A program made the translations under genes and the position numbers. From assembly GCA_020310875.1 (NCBI GenBank), contig MU260073.1, positions 91,001-155,000 on the forward strand: a DNA stretch of 64,000 nt. The letters are read 5' to 3'. The notes below the pieces were generated by a model. That model ran no database searches, had not been told where the DNA came from, and was given only the letters and a program-made list of their open reading frames with translations. Source of the DNA: Ceratopteris richardii. Its lineage: Eukaryota; Streptophyta; Polypodiopsida; Polypodiales; Pteridaceae. Below, piece by piece: positions 45,282 to 56,580 of the stretch (position 1 is the stretch's first letter; each line of letters opens with the position of its first letter).

Positions 45282-48200
45282 ATCACGATGAAGAAGGTGT
45301 GGGATAATAGGGACGACGCTTCAATCCATTGATCGCCTTAGGGAGAAGGGTACGAGTGAGCATGGATAATCGAAACGTAGCAGGTCCAATTTGTGATGCA
45401 ATATGGTAAGGGCCAAACCATCAAAGTTTGAACTTGCCCGCTAATTGATTAGATTTAGCATTATAGAACATAACTAATTGTCCTTTAGTAAAAACAGGAG
45501 TGCGGAGAAATCGATCATGTGTCTTGGCTTGTCGCAATTGGACTTCGTGTAGCATTAGAAAAATTTCCCAATGGTGTTCGTCCAAGGACCGCAACACATC
45601 CAACTAGAAAGGAAAGGATTCCTCCGGTAAGAGCTTATGTTCTAGTGCCACCCTGAGGCTAGGTACCACCAACTCCATGGATGCAATGGCCTCTAGCCCA
45701 TATGCCAATTTAAAAGGTGTATTCCCTGTAGCCACTTTGTACGTAGTGCGGTATGCCCACAGAACTGAAGGAAGGAATTGATCCCAATGCTCCAGACATT
45801 CCAGAACGAATTTCTTGAGCATGTTAAGTAGAGTTTTATTGGTACTTTTAGCAAGACCATTAGCACGAGGGTAATATGGAGAGCTAAATTTATAAACAAT
45901 CTGCAGGGTGTGGGTAAGTGCGTGTAGTAAGGAATTAACAAAATGTGTGCCCTAATCCGAAACAATCTCTAAGGGAAGGCCGAACCGAGGGAACACATTC
46001 GTCATCAAACATTTAACCACCACAGACGCAATAGCGGACCGTAAAGCCCAAGCTTCTGCCCATTGAGTCGCATAATCCGTACAAGTAAGTATATATCGAT
46101 GATGAGTAATCATAGCTGGAGGTGTAATAGGCCCAATGAAATCCAAGCCCCACTCTTTGAAAAGGTTCAAGGGGAGCAACAGGCTGCAATGGAAAATGAT
46201 GCCATTGTAAAGGCTGTCTCGAGCATTGGCAAGCATCACACGTTTTAATAGAAGTAGCAATATCACGCTGCATAGTGGGCCACCATTAGCCACTATGCAA
46301 AATTTTTCGGTAAGTAAGATCGACCAAAAAATGACCATCTGAGGGCGTAGAATGTGCCATGGCAATAATCGAAGGAACTTCATGGAGCGGAATACACCGT
46401 AATAGTGCACCAGAAGGATCCATGTAATACAATTGTCCCACAGTGAGCCAAAACTGCAGACTATACATTGTCAATTTACGACGAGCCAAAGTAGACGTAC
46501 GAATCGAGGGGCTTCCACTGGTGAGGAAGGTCAACAGAGTATCATAATACGTAGGTGCCACTAGGAGCTCCTGACCCTCATCTTGGACCGGATCAGTCAC
46601 ATAGATAGCAGGGACAGTATCATCAATTCCACCGGGAGGTTCACTGAAATCAAGCCGAGATAAGAAATCAGCTAATGCATGAGCTGATCCTGGACGATGT
46701 ACGACCACGTAATCTAATTCTTGCAGTAACAACACCCACCTAGCTAATCTGGCCCCTATGTGTTACTGACGGACAAGATAAACCAGAGAAGCATGATCCA
46801 CATGGAACATAAATTGGCATCCCAGCAAATAGTGCCGGAATTTCTTCACTGAATAAACTAAGCCGAGGCATTCATGCTTAGTGACTGAGTAATTTCGTTC
46901 AGCAGCAGCTAATCGTCGACTAGCATAATAGATAGGACGAAACCACTTATCCTGTTGTTGCATGAGCACACTACCGATGGCATTGTCCGATGCATCCATG
47001 AAGACATGGAATGGAAGCTGCCAGTTTGGTGCTTGCAGTATAGGACTGGGTGAGTAGTGTTTTCAATCGATCAAAGGCAATTTGGCACTCTTCCGTCCAC
47101 ACGAACTGTCGGGGAGTACTAGTAATCAACCAATTCAAGGGTATGGCTAAGTGTGTGAGCCACCGAAGATGTCGTCCATGCCAGTGTATTTGGCCAAGGA
47201 ATCGCATAACCTCCTTGGGTGTCATCGGGGCAGGTGCATGTAATACGGCTTGCACTTTGTCTTGATCCATCTAAATACCTTGCTTTGAAATAATGTGACC
47301 AAGCAACTTGCCACAGGAAATCGAAAAGACCGACTTGCTGGGATTTAAGCACAATTGGAACTCTCAACACTTAGAGAAACAGCACCGGAGGTGGTAAAGA
47401 TGAGCTGATGTATCACCCGATAACGAAAAATAATCCAGATACACTCGCATGAAGGTGGTTAAATAGGGGGAAAAAATTTCTTGCATACATCGTTGGAAGG
47501 TACTAGGAGCATTGCAAAGATCGAGCCACATCACCGTACACACATATACACCCCAATTTGTAATGAACGCAATCTTTGGTATGTCCATTTCAACCATGCG
47601 CACTTGATTATAGCCACTGTAACCATCCAAAAAGGAATACATTTCTCGTCCGACAACATCATCGAGCATTGTATCCAGAAATGGAAGTGGGAAGGGATCC
47701 GGTACGATCGCCGCATTTAGTTTCCAGTAATCCATACAGATGCGTAGTTGCTTATTTTTCTTTGGGACCATAACAATAGGTGAATCCATTCTGCATGCTC
47801 AATGGGAACTATGAAACCGACTTTCAGCAAGCAATCCAATTCAGCTTTCACTTGAGAAGCATAATTTGGGTTCATGCAGTAACTGGGTTGCTTGATTGGG
47901 CATGCATCCGGCTTAAGCATCACGCGGTGTTGATAAATGCGAGGTCCAAACCTTTCATATCTCGATAGTCCCATGCAAATACATCTTGGAACTCTGGAAG
48001 CAATTGTAGTAAACTATTTTGAAAGGTTTCCGGTAATCCTGCCTTAATCTTCACTGGCTGTGGTGTTTCCTCATTTCCCAAATCGCAGGTGATAAGTTGA
48101 TCTTCCGGTACATAAAACTTTCGTGGCATGGTTAAATCCTCTGGTGATGCGAATAAATGCTGGAAACTCTGGGCATTCAAAGCTGGATCCATAGCTAGAT

Positions 48201-48850
48201 CCCCTTCTTCAAGAATTGGAACTATCGAACAGACGACCGGATTCCAAGTGTCTGCCACCGCTTGTAAGTCAACTGTCCCCAAGGTGAGCAAATCTTGGTT
48301 AGCCTTGAGAAAGGCTTCTTCTTCATCATCTGAAAGTCCATCCAACATATGCACAGGTTCGACTACGTAGGGTCGAGCATGGAAATCTCATGGTTTCATC
48401 TCATCTAACGGAACGACATCCTTCCGATGGTTGCTTTTGAAAATAAGCTCGTGTGCTGACCAGTCCTACAATACTTTGGCTTGTTTCAGCAAGGGCCTTC
48501 CGAACAGCAAGTTGTAGTCCAAAGTTGAATCAGGTAATTCTAGAACAACAAAAGTCATTTTGAACACTGCTCCTTGAAGAGTAATGGGTATATCCCATAC
48601 CAAACCCACTGCATAGACCCTGGACTGATCCGCCATTCGCACAAAAAACTGAACAAGTTCAATTTGAGTCCATCCTAACTGTTTACAAAGGGCGGTTGTC
48701 GCAATATTCACAACAGAGCCTCCATCAATTAACACCTAGTTGATTTTATGGTTTTTATACCATACCGTAATTAAAGGAAGAACATGGTCTACTGCAGAAT
48801 CAGTTTTTGGACTAATAGTAGCCATAGTAGGTGTACAGGAAGATTCAAGA
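45282..48850 (-). pseudogene. Ty3-C pol: protease, RT, RNase H, integrase
   Basis: Minus strand. Protease LIDGGSVVNIATTALC lies near 48735. RT has MDSPIVMVPKKNKQLRICMD, FLDGYSGYNQVRM and the catalytic box as VYLDYFSLSG, so YLDD has become YLDY (GAT to TAT). RNase H has MDASDNAIGSVLMQQ and SVKKFRHYLLG. The integrase zinc domain (CDACQCSRQP), core (GLDFIGPITPPAM) and a GPATFR-type tail follow. At least seven stops or frameshifts separate the pieces. Same order and wording as Ty3-B. Confidence 0.92.
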
Positions 48851-50880
48851 CAGACTTGTTGCTAAAATTGTTGTCTTACACCCGGAACCAAGGCTAATAG
48901 TTGCCCCAACAGTATTGTAATGGATGCCTGCGAGAGAATATTCCACACAAAATCAAAATTCAACATACTCCTTACCGCATTCAGTGGACTCCCCGGTGGT
49001 GCTGTCACCAGACTCGATGCTTTCGGTGGTGGTTTCGACACTCTCTGCTGAACCACTGGTACTGGCACGGGGAAAACTGTTGGTTCTTGAGTTGCCCACA
49101 TACTAGCTTTGGTAAAAACTCTCTGTTGTTCTCGAATGCTAGACTCAAAAATCTCTATAGCTGGTTGTAATTTCTTACAGGAACGGGTTTGGATTACTGC
49201 CGCTTGAGTATCTACTGCTGAAATATATACCATGTTGGCCATTGGATTCTGTCGCTCTTTTCTTCGTTTATCATGCTCGACCACCTCTTTACAATATCTT
49301 TGGATATGCCCAATCTCACCGTAGAAATGGCATCTGGGTGGTGGGAGGGATGTGGCTTCACCTGATTGACCATAATTCCACCGAGTCTGGCCGAAATCGT
49401 TTGCTTGTGTTCCCCGATAGGTTCTATAACTTTGGTAGGATGTATTCCTCAATTGCGGTGGTACATAGTGAGCAGCCGGTTGTCCTTGCTCTTGTATTAT
49501 AGCATTTACAGTTGCCGTGGCCTGTACTTTGGCATTATAGGGACATGTTTCGATGGAGTGACTCGCCGTATTACAAATAGCACAGTACATTTGGTTCAAT
49601 GCACATGCAGAAGTAGTGTAGTCCCAGGTTCTTACATTTTGTGCAATACACTTGTTTCAATGAATCTTCACTTGTACCCTTGGTTGCCTTCAACCAGTCC
49701 AAATCTTCAGTGAATCCACCCACCTTATGTTCCAACTGTAATGCCATAACTAAGCTATGACCGCATCCAGAGTCATACCACCCACACATCGTATGATCAT
49801 TACTTGTTTAAGTTGAGAGTTTGATCCATTAATAAACCACTAGGTGATCACATCATCTGATAGGTTAGCATGTGCTGACGGCAATTGTCGTAGATGAGTA
49901 CGAAATAAAGTGGCATACTCCTCCACATTCTGGTGCAATTTTTATCTATTGTTTTGCAGATAATCAAAGATCTCAGCTGCATTTTTCTTCAATCGGAATC
50001 ATTGTAAGAAGGCATCCTTAACATCATCGTACTAGCCGAAATGGTTAATGTCATATTTAGTTAGCCATCGAGCAACCTCATTAACCAGTGTGGACTGGAA
50101 CACTATAGGCTTATATGCCAGATCTGCTTGGTAGTTCAATACTGCATAATTAATTTCAAAAGTTCTTACATGTGCATCTCGGTCACCATCGGGAAATCCA
50201 CCAAATTTTGTATATGTAACTCTAGTGGGTACCGGTCGTGGTGGTATGGCGTGCTGCTGTTGTTGTTGGTGATGTTGCTGTTGCGAACCACTCATAGTGT
50301 CTAAATCAAGAGGAAATGTTATTGCTGAATGCTATGTTGTCCTGTCATCTGGCACGCCCTCTGGTAATTGGATATTGTTAAGTCATTCCCACACACCTGC
50401 CCTTCATCGTAATGGACTTCTGTAGTGCGCTTTTCACCAAAACTATCAAACAACACACTAGTTCCCTCAAAATCAGAACCAAGAATGGAACTTTCACCAA
50501 AATTCAGCAACCCAACCCTGAAATTATCCGAGGTTCCACCAAAATTCCACAAACTACTACCAGAATTTTCCACACTATCACCGAAACTAGTGCTTACTTC
50601 TCCAACCTTACTTTTCCGCAGATGGGGTTGGTTGCACTTCTGGTATTCCCTGTAATCCTTGCACAAGGAAATGCTAAGGTGGTACTCCGCTGGACTAGAT
50701 TTCTCACTTCCCTTCCAATGTTTGTCCATCACCACTACTACTTGGAGGTGTACCCAATGTGCTTGGAATTTTCCAGGGATGCTGATCCCTTTTGTACTTC
50801 GAGTACGATTCTCCAGAACGTGTTACAGACATATATCATCGGATTCTTCTCAACTCTTAGGCTATGCACTAACTGACTAC
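48851..50880 (-). pseudogene. Ty3-C gag
   Basis: Minus strand. The variable N-terminus (50735-50319) has several FG/Gly-Ser stretches (SSLWNFGGTSDNF, LLNFGESSILGS, FDSFGEK). The capsid domain is YTKFGGFPDGDRDAHVRTFE and TLVNEVARWLTKYDINHFG, with zinc-knuckle remnants at 49660-49560 and CHFYGEIGHIQRYC (second Cys replaced by Tyr) near 49330. The final part (48862-49599) stays in one frame with the pro-protease segment QLLALVPG. This shows that Ty3-B acquired a frameshift and a stop at the same place. Confidence 0.88.
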
Positions 50881-50886
50881 TCCATG

Positions 50887-50904
50887 CCCCATGGCCGGCG
50901 CTAG
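50887..50904 (-). promoter_or_regulatory. Ty3-C primer-binding site (probable)
   Basis: The complement reads CTAGCGCCGGCCATGGGG directly after the 5' LTR. Like Ty3-B it fits the (T)GGCGCC...GGGG class, with substitutions. Confidence 0.5.
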
Positions 50905-51243
50905 TGTTAATATTTACAGTTACTCTTACTCGTGGGTTCTTGGGATGGTAAGGGGTTTGATAAATCAGAGGCCCTATATATATTTTCCCAATTCACTGCT
51001 TAACTGACTTACTTCAACTTCGAATACAAGCTCTTACAAACAATTCAACAATTAATATATATCCAAAACAGAATCAATTCCAGATCATCACCCGGACCAA
51101 ACAGGCTGGTGACTCTCTGTCATCTCTTCTGCACATACTCTATTGATTAGAAAGAAACGATATACGTTTGCGCTACACCCTTTCGATGCGCGACTTTTTT
51201 CTTATTACAATGATGCTTTTAAATAATATTCCGGCGGCTTACA
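50905..51243 (-). repeat. Ty3-C 5' LTR
   Basis: 339 bp, partner of 42513-42849, with about 25 differences and two short indels. Confidence 0.93.
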
Positions 51244-52484
51244 GATTTTAGCCGAAATATATAAGACCACAACAAAAATTACATATTAAGTGCTTTAGAT
51301 AGTGATCTATAAACTTAAAATGCAATCCTATAAGTTGCCCATCTCATAAACGGATCTAACAAATGAACATTGTTCTCCATAGAAAGTGCACAAAGTAAAA
51401 TAATAGGAAGTTCCTAGAGGAACAAGGAGGAACAAGGAAAAGATTGTAGCCTCTTTATCACGTATGGGAGTCACTTGAGTGAGCTTCCCACACTTATGTG
51501 GATCGAAAAGCAAGTCTCACTTACCTTGTGAAAGAGAGAGCAACTTATGTAGCAAGGGTGAAAATGGGCCATTGACATTGTCCCATAATGAATGCTTCCA
51601 TGAATTTCCAAAATGAAAATCTTATCAACCTTCTTTGTAATGTTTTCTAGTAAACCCCTGCTTTGTGGGATTCGAGGGTCCCATGGGTGCTAGGCCTGTT
51701 TACTTGTACATTTGTTGTTTTTATTAATTAAAGTTTGGGAGAGTAGGCTATTGTAGAACTTCCTTTCAGAAAACCTTTTTTTTTCCTTGGAGTTCATGGA
51801 AAATCCACCAACTTTAAACTAGCTTAGAAGGAGAGTAAGTTGTAAGATCAAACTCACTTGGAAAAAAACCTTGAAAGCTACAGTTCTATAGGAAGTCTAA
51901 ACCACTTCCTAAGGGCTCACAAATCTCAAAAATGAACATTGTGAAAACTTTAGTCTAAGAATAAACCACCAACTAGGGAAAGTAGGTCATAAAATCAAAA
52001 TCTTTTAGAAAAACATTGAAAACTTAGGTTTCATGAATAAACCACCAACTAGGGAAAGTAGGTCATAAAATCAAAATCTTTTAGAAAAACATTGGAAGTG
52101 GTGCTTCTATAAGAAGTATAAACCCTCCCCAAGCGCTCTCAAACTCGAAAATGAGCATTGTGAAAACCTTTTCTTGAGTTTCATGGATAATCCACCAAAT
52201 TATAGGGAGATTATAGTGATCGTAGGTAGTAAGAACGAACTCCCTTAAAAAAAAAAGAGGGAGCTTGAAAGTGGCAGTTCAACAGGGAGTGTAAACCCCT
52301 TCCCAAGGCTCGGAAAGCTCGAAAATGGGCATTGTTCTCCTTCTTCACGGTGGTGCATGCAAAACAAAAAGGAGTTTGGCTTACCAAAAATGTTACAGTG
52401 AATCCTTTTGTGTGCAAGACTTTGATTCGCTTGTAGTCGATAATCTAGGAACATTGTCTGATTGGAGCTTTCGTTGACTGAGCT
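51244..52484. repeat. Intergenic region upstream of the 52485 gene with diverged tandem repeats
   Basis: No gene is seen. From about 51780 to 52350 a unit of roughly 150-200 bp recurs in diverged form (accaccaactagggaaagtagg, then gcagttctataggaag, then ctcgaaaatgagcattgtg). A nearly exact 76 bp step lies between 51961 and 52037. The promoter of the gene must lie in or near this region; no clear TATA box stands out. Confidence 0.6.
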
Positions 52485-53516
52485 ATGGAGCTCTCCTTCA
52501 ATACTACTCTTCAAGTCCCCGTCGCACCTTCACGTGTTTGTTTTCGTAACCCTATTGCAGCTTTACCCATGCAGAATCGTATGTCTGTCTTCACAAATAC
52601 TGTTTACTCGTCTCATCAACGCGGAATCTTTCCTAGGAAAATGTTTTCTCCTCGTCCTATGGTCAGAGTGAGTGCAACTGATGATACCTCAACACCCGTG
52701 GATCAAGTGAAAGGAGAGCAAGTCTTATCAGAAAGCGTAAGTGGAGAAGGGGACAGAGCCTCTTCAGAGAGAGGTGATGGGGAAGAAAGTAAAGTTTTGT
52801 CAGAAAGAGATAGTGAAGAAGGAGAGAAAGCTGAAACTGATGAAGAATACAATCGTAGGCTACACCAAGATGTTCAGAAGAAAGCAGACCAGCTACTCAA
52901 AGATGCCATTGATAATTTCGTTCACTCAGATATTGAGGATGCAAATAAGAAATACGACATGGAAGAGGAGCTTTTTTCGGAGATTGATTTCGCACAGGTT
53001 GGTGCTTTCCGATGCATGCAAGAGTTTGTGCATTCCCTAGCTATCTGTGTCTAGATGTGTGCTAGCCATTTCAAGAACCTGCATTTAGGTGCGTTGGGCT
53101 GTCATAATGAGGCTTTGGTGACTTCTAAAAGCACCTGGAATCCACTGAGGCTTTGGTGACCTCTAGGAGTACCTTGCAGTGGATCCATGCTATCCCTTTG
53201 TTGCTCCGTTTGTCTTCCTTTTGGAAGAGAAGCAGACGCATTTCGATAGCTAGCATGCAATTTGTATGTATTTTTACTTAGGAAGGCTAATTTGGTCTGC
53301 CAGAATTTAGCAGTCGAGTTTTCTCACCCATCGTACATGTATCTTTCAGTTCAAAGAATATTACATCTTTGATCCAAACCCGAGAGCAGGAATACAAAGA
53401 AGTGGGGGTTGAAGTAATCATTGTTTTCAGAAGACTGACAAAATTACAAGCAGCGTCAGCCAATCTTTTAGCTGTAGAAGATGTTAGAAGAGCAAAATAT
53501 GAGAGAGGATTTTTTG
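52485..53516 (+). CDS. Probable plastid-targeted host protein, first two exons (function unknown)
   Basis: Exon 1 is 52485-52997, 171 codons, ending ELFSEIDFAQ before a GT donor. The first 65 residues are rich in Ser, Pro, Arg and hydrophobic residues with no acidic residue after Glu2 (MELSFNTTLQVPVAPS start), ending MVRVSA before TDD. This is a convincing chloroplast transit peptide and cleavage context. An acidic, Ser/Glu-rich linker follows, then a helical segment (LHQDVQKKADQLLKDAIDNF). A second exon is likely at 53390-53516 (in frame after CAG, reads EYKEVGVEVIIVFRRLTKLQ and VRRAKYERGFF); 53350 is an alternative acceptor but is out of phase. Later exons are not seen and may lie beyond the repeats at 53.6-58.4 kb or outside the window. 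I do not recognise the family. Confidence 0.65.
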
Positions 53517-53579
53517 GTAGGAGTCTCCATAGTCCCCTAGACATATCTTCTCTTTTTCTATCTATCCATCCATCTGTCT

Positions 53580-54030
53580 CTATGTGTGTGTATATGTATA
53601 TGTGTGTAAGTGCAGGCATGTATGTATACGTCCATGCATGTATGTATACGTCCATGCATGTATGTATATTGCATGCATATATGCAAACATATGTATACAT
53701 GCATGCATGTATGTATACATGCATAAGCATGCATGTATCATGTATGTATGCATGCATGTATCATGTATGTATGCATGCAAGTATCATGTATGCATGCATG
53801 CAAGTATCATGTATGCATGCATGCAAGTATCATGTATGCATGCATGCAAGTATCATGTATGCATGCAAGCATGTATGTATGCATGCATGCAATCATGTAT
53901 GTATGTATGCATGAATGTATGTATATGTATGCATGCATACATACAGGCATGCATTCATACATACAAGCATGCATACATACATACAGGCATGCATACATAC
54001 ATACAAGCATGCATACATACATATATGTCA
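53580..54030. repeat. CATG/CATA simple repeat and 19 bp minisatellite
   Basis: gcatgcaagtatcatgtat is repeated about four times (53773-53855). The left side is tatg-rich and the right side catacata-rich, so the two sides are partly complementary. Confidence 0.9.
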
Positions 54031-54129
54031 CAATATTCCTTCCCCTTCCTCATATTTTTATCCAAGATGTTGTGTTTACAATTAGTTCACAATTGTGTTT
54101 CAGCCAACAATTAATTCACAAGGTGTTTG

Positions 54130-54760
54130 ATACACTCATGCCTTTGTTTCAAATTGGTGCGCTTGAATATGACCATGTACACCATCCAAATGAGGTTCAA
54201 AGAGCTGAAAATTTTCAGCCAAACATGGTTGAAAATTTGCAGCCAAACATGGCTGCAAATTCCCAAAATTCGGAGAGACATATGGCTGAAAAATGCCAGC
54301 CAAAGATGGCTGAAATTGTCCAGTCAAACATGGCTGAAAATTTGCAAAATTTGCAGCCAGATATGACTGAAAATGAGCATGATATTCAGCTCACTGTTGA
54401 CGTACATTTTGATGCTGTATTACATGAGGAACACATGTCTATCAAAGATGCACAATCTGTGTCAAAATGGATGCAAAAGACATTGCAAGATAGAGCATTG
54501 ATTGCATCTTTATTTGATAGAAATCAAGCTCTCGCCACACATCAAGTGACTTTGTGGATGTATCTTTTATTGCAACTACATGTACTGAAGAGCCACTCAC
54601 TTTTGAAGATGCTTGTAATGATTCAAATTGGATGAGTGCAACGAAAATAGAATTGGATTCTATTCACAAAAAATGTACTTGAGAGTTATGTTAATTTCTA
54701 TCATTTGGATATAAAACCAACTTTCTTGAATGACGATTTGCAAAATAAGTTTTTGTGAAA
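54130..54760 (+). pseudogene. Ty1/copia fragment: integrase-RT linker with a small amino-acid repeat
   Basis: Reads EYDHVHHPNEVQRAENF and then a repeated octapeptide of type QPNMAENL (about six copies, 54200-54370). EEPLTFEDACNDSNWMSATK, the linker motif that precedes copia RT, follows near 54580-54640. Frameshifts and stops. It is the upstream part of the RT fragments in the adjoining duplication. Confidence 0.6.
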
Positions 54761-56580
54761 CAACCTCTTGGATTTTCCATCAAAGGCTAAGAGCATACGG
54801 TTTGCCACTTATGTAAGGATTTGTATGGACTTAAGCAAGCTTGATGCGTGTGGTATGACAAAATACATAAGCACTTGATTTCTCTTGGTTTTAGATGTAG
54901 TCCAATAGAAAGCACACTTAATATACGCAAAGTTGGTGTTGAACTTATAGTGCTTGTTCTTTATGTTGATGACATTCTGACTGATCATGTGACGAGAAAA
55001 TTGGCATGCTTATTGTTGATTTAAAGCATACTTTTTTATGTCACATACGGTTTGCCACTTATGTAAGGCTTTGTATGGACTTAAGCAAGCTTGATGCTTG
55101 TGGTATGACAAAATTCATAAGCACTTGATTTCTCTTGGTTTTAGATGTAGTCCAATAGAAAGCACACTTAATATACGCAAAGTTGGTGTTGAACTTATAG
55201 TGCTTGTTCTTTATGTTGATGACATTTTGACTGATCACGTGACGAGAAAATTTGGCATGCTTATTGTTGATTTAAAGCATACTTTTTTATGTCACATATC
55301 TTGGTCTTTTGGAATATTATTTTGGCATCCAGTTTGTATCCATTGAGGGGGCATTGTTGTACATTAATCAAAATATATTGAGAAACAACTTCAAAGTTTT
55401 GATTTTATACTTCTCTTTATCAACAAGTTGAGGGATGTTTGATATATGCATGTAACACAAAGTCAAACATACAATATGTAGTTTCCTAGTTAGTCGATTT
55501 GTGCATAACCTTGGCACTAAGCATTTGCAAGCGGTACAAAGGGAAGTTTATTCACGTCAAGAATCCTGCTCAAGGCATTTCATAGGGCATTTTCCTCCAC
55601 ACTAGTGGCTCCTCTCCAATGCCTAAGTATAAAATTGAACTCTTGCATGAGTTTTACCATCTCATTTCAACAACCTCTTGGATTTTCCATCAAAGGCTAA
55701 GAGCATACGGTTTGCCACTTATGTAAGGATTTGTATGGACTTAATCAAGCTTGATGCGTGTGGTATGACAAAATACATAAGCACTTGATTTCTCTTGGTT
55801 TTAGATGTAGTCCAATAGAAAGCACACTTAATATACGCAAAGTTGGTGTTGAACTTATAGTGCTTGTTCTTTATGTTGATGACATTCTGACTGATCACGT
55901 GACGAGAAAATTGGCATTCTTATTGTTGATTTAAAGCATACTTTTTTATGTCACATACGGTTTGCCACTTATGTAAGGCTTTGTATGGACTTAAGCAAGC
56001 TTGATGCTTGTGGTATGACAAAATACATAAGCACTTGATTTCTCTTGGTTTTAGATGTAGTCCAATAGAAAGCACACTTAATATACGCAAAGTTGGTGTT
56101 GAACTTATAGTGCTTGTTCTTTATGTTGATGACATTTTGACTGATCACGTGACGAGAAAATTGGCATGCTTATTGTTGATTTAAAGCATACTTTTTTATG
56201 TCACATATCTTGGTCTTTTGGAATATTATTTTGGCATCCAGTTTGTATCCATTGAGGGGGCATTGTTGTACATTAATCAAAATATATTGAGAAATAACTT
56301 CAAAGTTTTGATTTTGTACTTCTCTTTATCAACAAGTTGAGGGATGTTTGATATATGCATGTAACACAAAGTCAAACATACAATATGTAGTTTCCTAGTT
56401 AGTCGATTTGTGCATAACCTTGGCACTAAGCATTTGCAAGCGGTACAAAGGGAAGTTTATTCACGTCAAGAATCCTGCTCAAGGCATTTCATAGGGCATT
56501 TTCCTCCACACTAGTGGCTCCTCTCCAATTCCTAAGTATAAAATTGAACTCTTGCATGAGTTCTACCATCTCATCTTTGG
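54761..56580. repeat. Nested tandem duplication (910 bp x2, each containing 250 bp x2)
   Basis: caacctcttggattttcc occurs at 54761 and 55671, setting a 910 bp period. Inside each unit the block starting tttgccacttatgtaagg occurs twice, 250 bp apart (54801/55051 and 55711/55961). The 250 bp blocks are copia RT (complement-free plus strand: CHLCKDLYGLKQA, ISLGFRCSPIESTLN, VLVLYVDDILT). The 3' part of each 910 bp unit is minus-strand Ty3 RNase H. Copies differ at few positions. Confidence 0.9.

Larger units (their letters stand above)
42513..51243 (-). mobile_element. Ty3-C: complete but decayed Ty3 retrotransposon related to Ty3-B
   Basis: LTRs of 337 bp (42513-42849) and 339 bp (50905-51243) of form TGTAAGCC...ATTAACA (element strand), about 25 differences (7-8%). 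GATT flanks both sides, a 4 bp target repeat. The internal order on the minus strand is gag, pol and ORF3. Protein wording is close to Ty3-B throughout, but there is no ORF4 and the LTRs are 920 bp shorter. Many stops and frameshifts. Confidence 0.93.

Noticed and set aside
52462..53040. Alternative plus-strand frames overlapping exon 1 of the 52485 gene
   Set aside because: Only the 52485 frame has a transit-peptide-like start, acidic linker and an in-phase donor at 52998.
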